Positions 16,043 to 24,516 of a DNA stretch of 56,282 nt are shown here, piece after piece. The DNA comes from an uncultured Treponema sp. (GTDB lineage Bacteria; Spirochaetota; Spirochaetia; Treponematales; Treponemataceae): the NCBI GenBank assembly GCA_946186185.1, contig CAMHMJ010000020.1, positions 1-56,282 of the forward strand. Reading direction: 5' to 3'. The first letter of the stretch is position 1. Each line of letters begins with the position of its first letter. The translations under genes were made by a program, and so were the position numbers. A model generated the notes under the pieces. The model was not told where the DNA came from. It did not search any database and saw only the letters and a program-made list of their open reading frames with translations.

Positions 16043-17287
16043 ATGGTTCTTTTTGGAGGAATCCTCTCAATTAAGGCAATTACATTTTTGTCTTTCTGCG
16101 TTTTTTCGATAGCTGCATTGGGCTATCTCTTGGGAAGAATCACTATTAAATGTGTTTCTTTAGGTACAGCCGGAGTTTTCATTGTTGCTCTCCTGTTCGG
16201 CGCTTTTTTCTACGGCATCGACAAAAGCGGTGAAATTACCGGAGGTCTTGCTAAACAGCTTATGATTGGCGGAAAAAGCTATATCGTAAATGCCCTTAAG
16301 ATTATCGAAAATTTAGGTTTGATTCTTTTTGTTACTTCAGTTGGATTTATTGCAGGTCCAAGTTTCTTTGGTGATTTGAAGAAAAACTTTAAGTCATACA
16401 TCCTTCTTGGACTTATTATTATCGTAGTTGGTGGTCTTACATGCGCAGGCTGTATCGTTCTTGACATCAAGGTTTTTGGCCGTGATATGGAAGAAGCAGG
16501 TGCAATGCTTGTAGGTCTTCTTTCAGGAAGCCTTACTTCAACCCCTGCCTTCAGCGCTGCAAAAGCAACTGTAAACGGTGATGAACTTGAAGCTATCGTT
16601 GCCGTAGGACACGGAATTGCATATCTTTTCGGTGTAATCGGTGTAGTTCTTTTTGTACAGCTGGTTCCAAAAATTGCAAAGGCAGATATGGAAGCAGAAC
16701 GACAGAAGCTTTCTGAAGCAAATCCGGAAGTTCCATCAAAGCTTACAGGAACAGAAGTTGAACTTGATCCATTCGGATTCTGTGTATTCTCAATCGTAGC
16801 AGTTCTTGGAATTGTAATCGGTTCTTTCAAGTTTGGAAACTTCAGCCTTACAACAACAGGCGGGTGCCTCATTCTTGCTTTGATAATCGGTCACTTTACA
16901 AAGTTCGGAAATGTTTCTTTCATGCCAAAGGAATCAACTCTTAAAGTTTTCCGTGAACTTGGTCTTATGCTCTTCTTGATTGGTGCCGGTGTTGCAGGTG
17001 GTGCAAGCTTCGTTAAATACTTCAAGTGGGTTTACTTCATCTACGGAATCGTAATGACATTGCTTCCAATGATTATCGGTTACATTTTTGCAAAATTCGC
17101 TCTCAAGCTTAATCTTTTGAATAACCTTGGTTCAATCTGCGGTGGTATGACTTCTACCCCTGCTCTTGGAACCCTTATTCAGACTGCAGGAACAGAAAAA
17201 GTTGCAGGCGCTTATGCTTCAACTTATCCGATTGCCTTGATTGCAGTCGTAATCGTTTCACAGGTTCTGATTATTATCTTCAGATAA
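16043..17287 (+). CDS. AspT/YidE-type membrane antiporter-like protein
   Basis: This is a polytopic inner-membrane transporter of 414 aa. It has two related halves, each ending in the AspT/YidE duplication signature: LLSGSLTSTPAFSAAKA at about residues 155-172 and GGMTSTPALGTLIQTAG at about 373-389. Each half has about five hydrophobic helices. Unlike many AspT/YidE proteins it has no TrkA_C (RCK) domain between the halves, only a charged loop at about 210-240 (AKADMEAERQKLSEANPE). Known AspT members exchange aspartate for alanine. The substrate here is not determined, though a dicarboxylate or amino acid would suit the nearby malate-fumarate genes. The promoter is strong. Confidence 0.8.
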   Translation: MVLFGGILSIKAITFLSFCVFSIAALGYLLGRITIKCVSLGTAGVFIVALLFGAFFYGIDKSGEITGGLAKQLMIGGKSYIVNALKIIENLGLILFVTSVGFIAGPSFFGDLKKNFKSYILLGLIIIVVGGLTCAGCIVLDIKVFGRDMEEAGAMLVGLLSGSLTSTPAFSAAKATVNGDELEAIVAVGHGIAYLFGVIGVVLFVQLVPKIAKADMEAERQKLSEANPEVPSKLTGTEVELDPFGFCVFSIVAVLGIVIGSFKFGNFSLTTTGGCLILALIIGHFTKFGNVSFMPKESTLKVFRELGLMLFLIGAGVAGGASFVKYFKWVYFIYGIVMTLLPMIIGYIFAKFALKLNLLNNLGSICGGMTSTPALGTLIQTAGTEKVAGAYASTYPIALIAVVIVSQVLIIIFR

Positions 17288-17310
17288 ACAAATCTGTATC
17301 AACAAAAAAC

Positions 17311-17345
17311 GGGGGCACTTCATGTGAAGTGCCCCTATTTTTTTC
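17311..17345. terminator. Bidirectional-type terminator between convergent transporter and cyclase genes
   Basis: GGGGGCACTTC-ATGT-GAAGTGCCCCT is a near-perfect 10-11 bp stem followed by ATTTTTTTCTT on plus; on minus a shorter T tract follows the stem. Confidence 0.85.
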
Positions 17346-17360
17346 TTATAAAAATCAATT

Positions 17361-17385
17361 AAAAATTGGCGTAAGCGGGGTTCCT
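17361..17385 (+). repeat. Dispersed repeat, type B copy 1 (core TTGGCGTAAGCGGGGTTCC)
   Basis: This is a 25-nt unit shared, with one to three differences, with 32838-32862 and 56195-56219. It lies between convergent genes, and its last two bases are part of the stop codon of the CHASE2 cyclase gene. Confidence 0.75.
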
Positions 17386-20326
17386 ATTTTGAAGTCATAT
17401 TCATTACGCCGTCCCAGTTAGGCTGAACTCCGTTTTGTGCATATGTATGACATCGTTCTGCAAAAACCAGGGCTGCTCTGTCATCGGGATTCATTTTATT
17501 TGCCTCAATGAACTTCTTTTCTGCTTCAGCAAATTCCCTGTTCAAATACAAATCAATTGCCCTGTGGAACAAATCAATTTCTTCAAGCTCAAGGTCGCTC
17601 ATCTCATTCTTGAAGCCTAAAATTGTATAGAGCTGTACAGGAGTGCTTCGACCGACTACCCTTACCCTGTCCAGCCGCTTTGAAACGATTTTTCCTTCGT
17701 TTGCACCGGTATTTGCACTGTTCCAGGTTTCATCAGAACACATTATCCAGGTTCCGTAAACCTTGTTTACACCTTCAAGACGGCTGGCAAGGTTTACAGT
17801 ATCTCCAATCATGGTGTAGTTCATCTTACTGAACTGATCTGTCTGGCTTCCCATAAGTCCGACGAAGGCATCACCTGAGTTTACGCCGATTCGGGTCTGG
17901 AAAGGCTTAAGCTCAATTTCCTTCTGGATATCGTAGCCGTCGTCGTCCTTAGCCGTAACCATGTATTTCTTAAAAAGCTCAGAATGGTTCTTATTGAATT
18001 CCATTTCAACCTTTTTCATCCTGATGGCAGAATCAAGGCAGAGATAACTCCATTCATTTGCCGTATGCTTTCTGTCCGGATCCGGTGCACCAAACATTGA
18101 AATAATGGCATCACCTTCGTATTTATCAATGGTTCCGTTATTTGCAAGGATTTCGTTGGACATGGCACCAAGATATTCGTTCAAATTCTGAATAAGCTTA
18201 TTTGGTCCTTCTTCACCGTAAATCAAGCCCATTCCTTCACTGAAGGTGGAAAACTTCTGAATATCGCTGAAAAGAGCCGTAATACATTTTTTTTCACCGG
18301 TGGTCTTAAAGGCATCCGGATTTTTTCGAAGAAAGTCGACTGTGTCTTTGTTTGCAAAAGAAGAAGCCATCTGAACGATAAAGCGTTTTTCCTTTGAACT
18401 GAGAACAAACCGTAAAGAAAGTCCTCCGATAAAAGCAAGAATTGCAAAGACAATACTGTTTACAAATGGAATATAAATATCAAAAGCCAGGAAAAGAACT
18501 ACCGGAAGGCAGGCAAGAATAAAAAGCACTGTTCCGTTGAAAATATTCTGCCAGGTATTACTTTTTCCATGATTCAAGAACATTACAACAAAGGTAATAA
18601 GAACAGTAAAAATAAAACCGAAGCTCCAGTGAACCGGATAAATAAAATTCTTCTGCAAAACAGTATTGATTACATTGGCATGGGTTCCTACGTTAAAGTA
18701 TGCCCGTACGAAAGGAGTTGCACCGAGGTCCGTAGTACTGGAAGCCGTATTTCCGATAATACAGAAGGAATCCTTGAATTTTTCCTTAAGTTCCCTTGTA
18801 TACCCTGTATATGAACTGACATTTTCAAGGAGAGTCTTTAATTCCGCAAATAAAGCTTCCTTAAACTCTTCAATTGAAGAATCTGTAAGTCCTGAATTAC
18901 TCTTTTTAATAAGCTCAAGAGCTTCGTTTATTTCCCCGGAATAATCCGCAGAAGCATAATCCAAAATGTATGAATAAAGCTCATCCTTCATGGAAAAATA
19001 TTCATCATACATTTCCTGGGTAATTCCGTCATAAGGACTTGAATTTTCATCAAAGCCAGTACATCGTGAAAGAAGCTCGTTCTTATAATTCTTAATCTGA
19101 AGGGCATATTCATAAAGCTGCTGAGCACCATCCAGATAATCAAGAATTCTGCCGTCTGGCCGCCTGATTGAAAGCTGGGTAATATTTTCAAGATTCTGAG
19201 CAATATCTTCTTCAAGGAATTTAAGCTGAAGCAATGAATAAGCCGATTCCTGCTTAAAAGAAGAACCAAAGCTTCTGTGAAGCCAGTTAATCAGCATTCG
19301 GCCGTTTTCATCCAGCGGAATTTTTATGGTTTCCCTTTCTTCAGACCCCGGAAGCTTTACATCGTACAAAACAAGGGAGTTTCTTTTTCTTTCAATTTTC
19401 TGAACATCAAGATAATCCAGCAGAGGACCAAAGGTAAGCTGTCCAAGATAGTTCCCGTTGTGATTAAACAAAAGCTCAACACGCCGTCTTACGCCATCGG
19501 TATCGATAACGACGTTTGTAAAGCCCACTCCGCTGGCTTTTTCAAGGAAAATGTGCATTGCCGGAGAAAAACCGGAATCTTCACCGTTATACTGGTCCAC
19601 CGAAGTAAAATCATTGCTTTTTACAATATAATTTTTCGGGTCAACAACATTTTTCATTAAGAAACGGTTATCGATATAATCCAGCTCTTCCTGGGTCTGA
19701 GAAAAAATAACTTCGCGGGTATTTACCGTTAGCCAGGCATTTCCAAAAAACTGAATAGCCTTTGCAAAATATTCGTCGTTATCGCGATAGGCATTTTCCA
19801 TTACGGAATCATGGAGAGTATCAATAGTCGGAGAAACGACCTGAGAAACCAGGTCATCCGTAAACCCGCTGATTTCACTTTTGGAAATCTGTCCGCTTGA
19901 AATGCGTTCTCCTAAAAGATAAATACTGTCAATAATCTCATTAGCCTGGTCATTGAAGGCCTGATTTATATTCTGAATGGCATCCGCCGGGACACCTTTC
20001 TTTGAAGGCGAAAGGAACTCAACATCGAATACGGCCCGTTCAGCACCAAGCTCTTTCATCTGGATAAGAATGTCGGCGTAAATATCCCGGGACCATGGCC
20101 ATTCACCAAGGATGTCTATAGATTCATTATCAATATTTACATGAAGAATTTTTTCTGACTGGGCAGGTTCTTTTTTAAGCGCAAGAAATGCGTCATAAAG
20201 TCGGAAATCAAGTTTTTTGAAAACTGAAAAAATACCAAGCAGGGTAAAAACGCAGACTAAAACTGCATAAACCGCATAATCTAAATTGCTGATTTTTTTA
20301 TTCTTTTTTTCTTTTGTCTTTTCCAT
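17384..20326 (-). CDS. CHASE2-domain class III adenylate/guanylate cyclase with C-terminal TPR-like region
   Basis: This is a 980-aa membrane nucleotide cyclase. A membrane helix at about residues 16-36 is followed by a large extracytoplasmic CHASE2 sensor (ILHVNIDNESIDILGEWPW, DGVRRRVELLF) interrupted by a long helical insert at about 355-520. Three helices at about 572-655 return to the cytoplasm. The catalytic domain (about 680-890) has both metal aspartates (ALFSDIQKFSTF and EGDAIISMFGAPDPD) and the MIGDTVNLASRLEGV segment with the transition-state Asn and Arg. The Thr in GDT and the Lys in DKYEGD are compatible with adenylate cyclase. A TPR-like tail (DLYLNREFAEAEKKF) ends the protein. 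The ATG at 20326 has no ribosome site but sits 8 nt after a perfect extended -10. Confidence 0.9.
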   Translation of the reverse strand: MEKTKEKKNKKISNLDYAVYAVLVCVFTLLGIFSVFKKLDFRLYDAFLALKKEPAQSEKILHVNIDNESIDILGEWPWSRDIYADILIQMKELGAERAVFDVEFLSPSKKGVPADAIQNINQAFNDQANEIIDSIYLLGERISSGQISKSEISGFTDDLVSQVVSPTIDTLHDSVMENAYRDNDEYFAKAIQFFGNAWLTVNTREVIFSQTQEELDYIDNRFLMKNVVDPKNYIVKSNDFTSVDQYNGEDSGFSPAMHIFLEKASGVGFTNVVIDTDGVRRRVELLFNHNGNYLGQLTFGPLLDYLDVQKIERKRNSLVLYDVKLPGSEERETIKIPLDENGRMLINWLHRSFGSSFKQESAYSLLQLKFLEEDIAQNLENITQLSIRRPDGRILDYLDGAQQLYEYALQIKNYKNELLSRCTGFDENSSPYDGITQEMYDEYFSMKDELYSYILDYASADYSGEINEALELIKKSNSGLTDSSIEEFKEALFAELKTLLENVSSYTGYTRELKEKFKDSFCIIGNTASSTTDLGATPFVRAYFNVGTHANVINTVLQKNFIYPVHWSFGFIFTVLITFVVMFLNHGKSNTWQNIFNGTVLFILACLPVVLFLAFDIYIPFVNSIVFAILAFIGGLSLRFVLSSKEKRFIVQMASSFANKDTVDFLRKNPDAFKTTGEKKCITALFSDIQKFSTFSEGMGLIYGEEGPNKLIQNLNEYLGAMSNEILANNGTIDKYEGDAIISMFGAPDPDRKHTANEWSYLCLDSAIRMKKVEMEFNKNHSELFKKYMVTAKDDDGYDIQKEIELKPFQTRIGVNSGDAFVGLMGSQTDQFSKMNYTMIGDTVNLASRLEGVNKVYGTWIMCSDETWNSANTGANEGKIVSKRLDRVRVVGRSTPVQLYTILGFKNEMSDLELEEIDLFHRAIDLYLNREFAEAEKKFIEANKMNPDDRAALVFAERCHTYAQNGVQPNWDGVMNMTSK

Positions 20327-20334
20327 AAGAAAAG

Positions 20335-20363
20335 ATTATACCATATTATTTCATTATTGAAAA
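20335..20363 (-). promoter_or_regulatory. Extended -10 promoter of the CHASE2 cyclase, leaderless
   Basis: On the minus strand TTTTCA (20358-20363), 17 bp, TGG-TATAAT (hexamer 20335-20340). The ATG begins 8 nt after the -10 and has no Shine-Dalgarno sequence. The -35 half lies in a duplicate of the rnc 3' end. Confidence 0.6.
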
Positions 20364-20441
20364 TAAAGGTTTAACAGAATAAAAACTGGTCTTACCTGCC
20401 CCGGGGACAAGTAAAGCATATTATTTCATTATTGAAAATAA
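20342..20441. repeat. 25-bp exact direct repeat: rnc 3' end duplicated in the cyclase promoter
   Basis: Copies at 20342-20366 and 20417-20441 (core TATTATTTCATTATTGAAAA) are identical over 25 bp and offset by exactly 75 bp. The right copy encodes the last residues and stop of RNase III. The left copy forms the spacer and -35 of the cyclase promoter. The DNA between them holds a CCCCGGGG-centred hairpin that may end rnc transcription. Confidence 0.85.
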
Positions 20442-21146
20442 CGCTTTTTTTGCTGCAAGCTGTTCGGCTTCCTTCTTGGAGCCGGCTTTTTCAGGACCGA
20501 AAACCTTATTGCCCAAATGAACCTGAACTTCAAAAACCCGTTCATGGTCAGGGCCTGTTATGGAAACAGTTTCATAAACCGGACAGGATTTTGTCTTTTT
20601 CTGATAGTATTCCTGAAGAAGGCTCTTGTAATCCTTTCCTCCGGTTTCCTGAAGCATACGAACCTCCGGAATAATAAAGGAAAGAACATATTTTTTTGCA
20701 GCTTCATAACCGGAATCAAGATATATTGCCCCGATTACAGCTTCCATACAATCGGCTAAAATGGCCGGCTTTTTTCGGCCTCCGCTTTTTTCTTCACCTT
20801 TTCCAAGGACAAGAAGCGTATCAATTTTCAATTTTAAGGCAACAGGACTCAAAGCCTTTTCAGAAACAGCGGCCGCCTTAATTTTTGCAAGGTCTCCTTC
20901 CTGATTTTCCTTCATATCGTTATAAAGAAAATCCGCGGTTACAAGTCCAAGAACAGAATCTCCCAGAAATTCAAGGCGTTCATTATTCAGATGCTTTGCT
21001 TCAGAATTTTCATTTGAAAACGAACGGTGATGAAAAGCAAGATCTAAAAGAGAAATATCTTTAAATGACACTCCTACACTTTTTTGAAAAGCCAGAAGGC
21101 TGTTTTTTCTTTCCGGTAAAATCTTCATTTGTACTTGTCCCTGCAA
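20421..21146 (-). CDS. rnc: Ribonuclease III
   Basis: RNase III cleaves double-stranded RNA in rRNA processing and mRNA control. The catalytic domain has the signature NERLEFLGDSVLGLV (about residues 51-65) with the acidic metal ligands, and ADCMEAVIGAIYLDSG at about 124-139. A C-terminal double-stranded-RNA-binding domain starts near residue 160 (DYKSLLQEYYQKK) and ends KKEAEQLAAKKAL. Length 241 aa is normal. A short basic N-terminal extension precedes the domain. The start at 21146 has only a weak GGGAC site. It follows acpP by 67 bp in the rpmF-acpP-rnc order common in bacteria. Confidence 0.95.
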   Translation of the reverse strand: MQGQVQMKILPERKNSLLAFQKSVGVSFKDISLLDLAFHHRSFSNENSEAKHLNNERLEFLGDSVLGLVTADFLYNDMKENQEGDLAKIKAAAVSEKALSPVALKLKIDTLLVLGKGEEKSGGRKKPAILADCMEAVIGAIYLDSGYEAAKKYVLSFIIPEVRMLQETGGKDYKSLLQEYYQKKTKSCPVYETVSITGPDHERVFEVQVHLGNKVFGPEKAGSKKEAEQLAAKKALFSIMK

Positions 21147-21213
21147 AAAAAAAACACAAGCCAGTAAACGACTTGTGTTTATTAAATAATTAATTTTGAA
21201 AAATCAATTAAAC

Positions 21214-21453
21214 TTATTTAGACTGTTCAGATTTGATGAAGTCATAAGCATCGCGAACTGTTTCAAATTCGTTAGCTTTTTCATCAGGAATGCTTACTCC
21301 GAGTTCTTCTTCAATTGCATAAACAAGTTCGTATGTGTCAAGGCTGTCTGCGCCAAGATCACCACGGAAAGAAGAGTCCAATGTAATTTTGCTTACATCA
21401 ATCTCAAGTTTGTCAGCGATAAGTTTCTGGATTTTTTCGAATAATTCGTCCAT
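21214..21453 (-). CDS. acpP: Acyl carrier protein
   Basis: ACP carries growing fatty acyl chains on a phosphopantetheine arm. The protein is 79 aa and acidic, with the attachment site DLGADSLDTYELV (serine 36 or so) and the usual helix EEELGVSIPDEKANEF. It starts at 21453 behind GGGAGC and follows rpmF by 18 bp. rpmF-acpP-rnc links fatty acid synthesis, ribosome assembly and RNA processing in one transcript. Confidence 0.97.
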   Translation of the reverse strand: MDELFEKIQKLIADKLEIDVSKITLDSSFRGDLGADSLDTYELVYAIEEELGVSIPDEKANEFETVRDAYDFIKSEQSK

Positions 21454-21471
21454 TTGAATTGCTCCCTTGTT

Positions 21472-21660
21472 TTAGCCGTTTACTTCAGGTGTAATAACCT
21501 GACGTCCGCGGTAGAATCCGCATTTTGGACATACTCTATGAGACTGGATAAGGTTTCCGCAGTTATTGCATTCAACAAGCTGTGGAGCCTCAAGTTTCAT
21601 ATTGATGCTCTGACGTCTTTTTGTTACGGCTTTAGATGTTTTCGATCTAGGTACTGCCAT
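21472..21660 (-). CDS. rpmF: 50S ribosomal protein L32
   Basis: L32 is a small large-subunit protein. The 62-aa sequence starts AVPRSKTSKAVTKRRQS and has a four-cysteine zinc ribbon (CNNCGNLIQSHRVCPKCGFY), so it is the zinc-binding form. It starts at 21660 with GAGG upstream and is the first gene of the rpmF-acpP-rnc unit. Confidence 0.97.
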   Translation of the reverse strand: MAVPRSKTSKAVTKRRQSINMKLEAPQLVECNNCGNLIQSHRVCPKCGFYRGRQVITPEVNG

Positions 21661-21708
21661 GTATGTAACCTCACTAAATTAGATAATTTTTCTGATTTAC
21701 TGTGATTA

Positions 21709-21738
21709 AATATACAACAGTTCCAATCAGTGTGTCAA
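21709..21738 (-). promoter_or_regulatory. Promoter of rpmF-acpP-rnc
   Basis: On the minus strand a perfect TTGACA (21733-21738), 18 bp, TATATT (21709-21714). The leader is about 42 nt. The sequence from here to the coaD stop (21739-21827) shows nothing else convincing. Confidence 0.6.
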
Positions 21739-21827
21739 CTCATTATAACACTTTAATTGCCTTTGTCAAACGATATTTTTGAAATTAGAATAAAATCCCG
21801 ACATACAAAGGCGTTTTTTCCTTCACC

Positions 21828-22307
21828 CTACTTTCGAAACTTGTCCCTGAGGGCCTTTTCTACGATTTCCGGAACCATTCCGGTAATATCTCCGCCCAAT
21901 TTTGCAAGCTCCTTGATCAGGCTGGATTTCAAAAGGAGATATTTCTGCTCCGTCGGCATAAAAACAGTTTCAATCTTTGAGTTTAAATTATAATTCATCA
22001 GTGATAAATCAAACTCATAGGAAAAATCGGTTGAATTTCTTACACCACGGATAAGTACGTTCGCTGCACTCTTTTCAGCGTAATCAACTACAAGTCCGTT
22101 CCAGACATGAACCGTAACATTCCTGTATGGAGCAACTAATTCTTCCATAAACTTCAGTCGTTCTTCCTGGGAAAACATGTATCTTTTTTCATCATTAACA
22201 GCTATCAGAACATCTACTTCATCAAAAATTCTTGAAGCACGCTGAATGATATTCAAATGACCGTTTGTAGGAGGATCAAAGGATCCCGGAAATACTGCTT
22301 TTGACAT
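21828..22307 (-). CDS. coaD: Phosphopantetheine adenylyltransferase
   Basis: CoaD converts 4'-phosphopantetheine and ATP to dephospho-CoA. From the ATG at 22307 it has 159 aa, the family length. The nucleotidyltransferase signature is visible as [18 protein letters not shown] (residues about 4-21), with later [15 protein letters not shown] and the C-terminal [14 protein letters not shown]. An upstream in-frame start would add 26 residues that match nothing, run through the promoter and overlap the divergent gene, so I reject it. There is no Shine-Dalgarno sequence, and the ATG coincides with the predicted transcription start. Confidence 0.95.
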   Translation of the reverse strand: MSKAVFPGSFDPPTNGHLNIIQRASRIFDEVDVLIAVNDEKRYMFSQEERLKFMEELVAPYRNVTVHVWNGLVVDYAEKSAANVLIRGVRNSTDFSYEFDLSLMNYNLNSKIETVFMPTEQKYLLLKSSLIKELAKLGGDITGMVPEIVEKALRDKFRK

Positions 22308-22313
22308 AAAAAA

Positions 22314-22354
22314 ATTGTATCTCGTTTGACGAAAATACACAAGCATTGTATTAT
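22314..22354. promoter_or_regulatory. Interlocked divergent promoters of coaD (minus) and the 22361 lipoprotein (plus)
   Basis: Plus: TTGACG (22326-22331), 17 bp, TATTAT (22349-22354), ATG 6 nt later. Minus: TTGTGT (22337-22342 complement), 17 bp, TACAAT (22314-22319 complement), ATG 6 nt later. The two core promoters overlap over 22326-22342, and each -10 predicts initiation at the A of its own start codon. Confidence 0.65.
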
Positions 22355-22360
22355 TGTCAT

Positions 22361-22927
22361 ATGAAAAAGATTTTACACGCAGCACTTATTACTCTCGCAA
22401 GTATTTTACTTTTTTCCTGTAAATCAACGGATGTTCCCGAAGAACCTCAGGAAAAGACAGAGCCTGTAGTACAGGAAGTAAAAGAACCGGAAACACCAGC
22501 TCCGGTAGACGATGAATTCTCCCGTTCAACTCAGGAAGTATCAATTACTGTCGAAGAATTTAATGCGGATAAAAAAGCTATCCTTGACATAATTAAAGAA
22601 CTTTCCTATGTAATGCAGGACAGAGATTACAACAAATGGCTTACATACATCGAACCTGAATCTGTAACTTACTGGTCAAACCCTAATAATTTGAAACAGG
22701 CATCAAAAAGACTTCCTGTAAAGGGTATGAAACTTGCAAACCTGAATGATTACTTCACATTTGTATTTGTACCTTCAAGAAAAGGCCGGGAAGTTGATGA
22801 AATCCGGTACATTTCTCTTGAAAGCGTAAAAGCGGTTCAGAATACAGACGAACAGGATATAGTTTACTATAACTTCGTCAGAGAAAACGGAAAATGGATG
22901 GTTCGCCTTCCGCCGAATGCAAATTAG
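22361..22927 (+). CDS. Lipoprotein of unknown function
   Basis: The 188-aa protein starts at ATG 22361 ([20 protein letters not shown]), giving a lipoprotein signal with the acylated Cys near residue 20. A Pro/Glu-rich linker (about 23-50, [11 protein letters not shown]) follows, then a compact alpha/beta domain from about residue 60 ([55 protein letters not shown]). It resembles a small NTF2-like or similar stress-type domain, but I cannot assign a family. The upstream in-frame TTG lies in the -10 box and is rejected. No ribosome site is present. Confidence 0.8.
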   Translation: MKKILHAALITLASILLFSCKSTDVPEEPQEKTEPVVQEVKEPETPAPVDDEFSRSTQEVSITVEEFNADKKAILDIIKELSYVMQDRDYNKWLTYIEPESVTYWSNPNNLKQASKRLPVKGMKLANLNDYFTFVFVPSRKGREVDEIRYISLESVKAVQNTDEQDIVYYNFVRENGKWMVRLPPNAN

Positions 22928-22996
22928 TAACCAGAAGCATTAAAGTCTGTTTTAGAGTATAAACAGGCGGCTCGGAATTGAAAAAGCACTAATAAG

Positions 22997-23025
22997 TTGA
23001 TTTTTTAACTCCGTTAATTTATAAT
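22997..23025 (+). promoter_or_regulatory. Promoter of the 23080 secreted HEAT-repeat gene
   Basis: TTGATT (22997-23002), 17 bp, perfect TATAAT (23020-23025); leader about 48 nt with GGAGGG before ATG 23080. Confidence 0.65.
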
Positions 23026-23079
23026 GAGATGAGTTTTTTTATTGATTTTTAGATAAATGTTTTCCAGGAGGGACATTTT

Positions 23080-23811
23080 ATGTGTATGACAAAAAAAGCA
23101 GTACTTCTTGCTGCATGTGCGGCACTTTGTGCAAATCTCTGGGCTCAGCAGGTACAGAGAAAATCATCGTCTTCAAAAGCAGAAAGTTCTGTTGAAGAGG
23201 AATACTTTAACGACATTGACGGAGTTGTAATCTTGAGTCTTGCAACTTCCGACGAATACGACAACAAACTTGTTGCAATGCAGTTCCTCGAAGCTGCCGT
23301 TGAAAACGGAAATGTAAACGACGACATCATGAAGGCATTGAACCAGCTTGCAGGTGAAGGAATCAACACCCAGTCAAGAACAAACGGTCGTCTTGTAAAC
23401 AATTTCCCTGACATCCGCCGCCGTGCATGTCTTGCTCTTGGAAAAGTAAAAACAGAAGAAGCAAAAACCTACCTTGTTTCTGTAGCACTTGCAGAAAATG
23501 AACCAATGGTTATTTCTGCAGCAGTTAATTCCCTTGGAGAAATCGGAATCAACAAAAACGACGAAGTTGTAGATGCAATTGCCTTCGCAAACAAGAGAAA
23601 CCAGATTTTGAATCCAACTTCTTCCCTCGCTTCTGAAGTAATCGACTGTTATGCAAAACTTGCTGAAAGTACAGAAAACAAAAAGATTATCATTGAATCT
23701 CTTACAAAAATTGCTTCAGATTATCACTATGTAACACCAGTAAGAAACAAAGCTTTGAAGCTTTTGAAAACACTTTCAGATTCTTCAAGCAGTTCGAAGG
23801 ACCAGAAATAA
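23080..23811 (+). CDS. Secreted HEAT-repeat protein
   Basis: The 243-aa protein has an N-terminal signal peptide (MCMTKKAVLLAACAALCANL, cleavage expected after NLWAQ) and a Ser-rich start. From about residue 45 it consists of helical HEAT-like repeats (RRRACLALGKVKTEEAKTYL; MVISAAVNSLGEIG; SEVIDCYAKLAES; PVRNKALKLLKTL). Such repeats form a curved scaffold for protein binding, and no enzyme motif is seen. A second, larger secreted HEAT protein lies at 46990-48744. A hairpin terminator follows, so it appears monocistronic. The SD GGAGGG is strong, suggesting high translation. Confidence 0.8.
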   Translation: MCMTKKAVLLAACAALCANLWAQQVQRKSSSSKAESSVEEEYFNDIDGVVILSLATSDEYDNKLVAMQFLEAAVENGNVNDDIMKALNQLAGEGINTQSRTNGRLVNNFPDIRRRACLALGKVKTEEAKTYLVSVALAENEPMVISAAVNSLGEIGINKNDEVVDAIAFANKRNQILNPTSSLASEVIDCYAKLAESTENKKIIIESLTKIASDYHYVTPVRNKALKLLKTLSDSSSSSKDQK

Positions 23812-23864
23812 GGATTAAATGAACCTTAGAACCAAAGGTCTATAACAGACAATTCTTAAATTGT

Positions 23865-23898
23865 ATAAGGCTGCTGTGAAAACGGGCAGCCTTATTTT
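23865..23898 (+). terminator. Rho-independent terminator after the HEAT-repeat gene
   Basis: ATAAGGCTGC-TGTGAAAACG-GGCAGCCTTATTTTCT: an 8-9 bp stem followed by a T-rich tail. Confidence 0.75.
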
Positions 23899-23925
23899 CT
23901 ATAAAAGTATTTTTAGGAAAAAAGA

Positions 23926-24516
23926 ATGGAACCAATTATTTTAGCCTCCTCCTCTCCAAGAAGGCAGGAAATCTTACGCATGCTGAATATACCTTTCAGA
24001 GTAATAATGCCGAACATCGACGAATCGATTACAATGGGACTTGAACCGGAAGATATACCAGAGCTTCTTGCCAGGGAAAAGGTAACTGAAGTTTTAAGAA
24101 CACTTCCTTCGGAACAGGAAATTCCCTGGGTTTTAGGTGCTGATACTTTAATAGTAAAAGACGGCAAAATCTATGGAAAACCTGAAAACCAGGATATTGC
24201 AGAAGAATATCTGAAAGAATTTCAGGGCTCGAAACATACGGTTTACACAGCCCTTGTGCTTTATAACGGCAAAACAAAAACAACAACCACAAAAACAGCA
24301 AAGACTGAAGTAACCTTCTCACCAATGACAGATGAAGAAATTCAGTGGTATCTTGATACCGGTGAGTGGCACGGAGCAGCCGGGGGTTACAGAATCCAGA
24401 GCCTTGCTTCCTGCTTCATTGAAAAGCTGGACGGTTCTCAAAGTTGTGTAACGGGATTGCCAATAAAAGAGCTTTATGATATATTGAAAGAACAAAACTA
24501 TTCTATTTTGGAATAG
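23926..24516 (+). CDS. maf: Maf-like nucleotide pyrophosphatase
   Basis: Maf proteins hydrolyse non-canonical or canonical nucleoside triphosphates and are linked to septum formation in some bacteria. The 196-aa protein opens with the family motif ILASSSPRRQEILRML (residues 4-19), and it has LGADTLIVKDGKIYGKP, SKHTVYTALVL and GAAGGYRIQS. These carry the conserved acidic and basic catalytic residues. Whether it acts on dTTP/UTP or on modified nucleotides cannot be told from sequence alone. It starts behind TAGGAAAAAAGA and ends just before the rpsB leader. Confidence 0.92.
   Translation: MEPIILASSSPRRQEILRMLNIPFRVIMPNIDESITMGLEPEDIPELLAREKVTEVLRTLPSEQEIPWVLGADTLIVKDGKIYGKPENQDIAEEYLKEFQGSKHTVYTALVLYNGKTKTTTTKTAKTEVTFSPMTDEEIQWYLDTGEWHGAAGGYRIQSLASCFIEKLDGSQSCVTGLPIKELYDILKEQNYSILE

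Noticed and set aside
16279..16872. 197-codon antisense ORF in the AspT-like transporter gene
   Set aside because: Its composition (Pro, Thr, Arg, Ser-rich) is that of a reverse-frame shadow, with no ribosome site and no recognisable domain.
20342..20441. 25-bp direct repeats as phage attachment sites
   Set aside because: Only 50 bp lies between the copies and no integrase or phage gene is present; local duplication explains it better.
22308..22385. Longer coaD start 26 codons upstream
   Set aside because: It runs through the coaD promoter and into the divergent lipoprotein gene, and the extra residues match no CoaD sequence.
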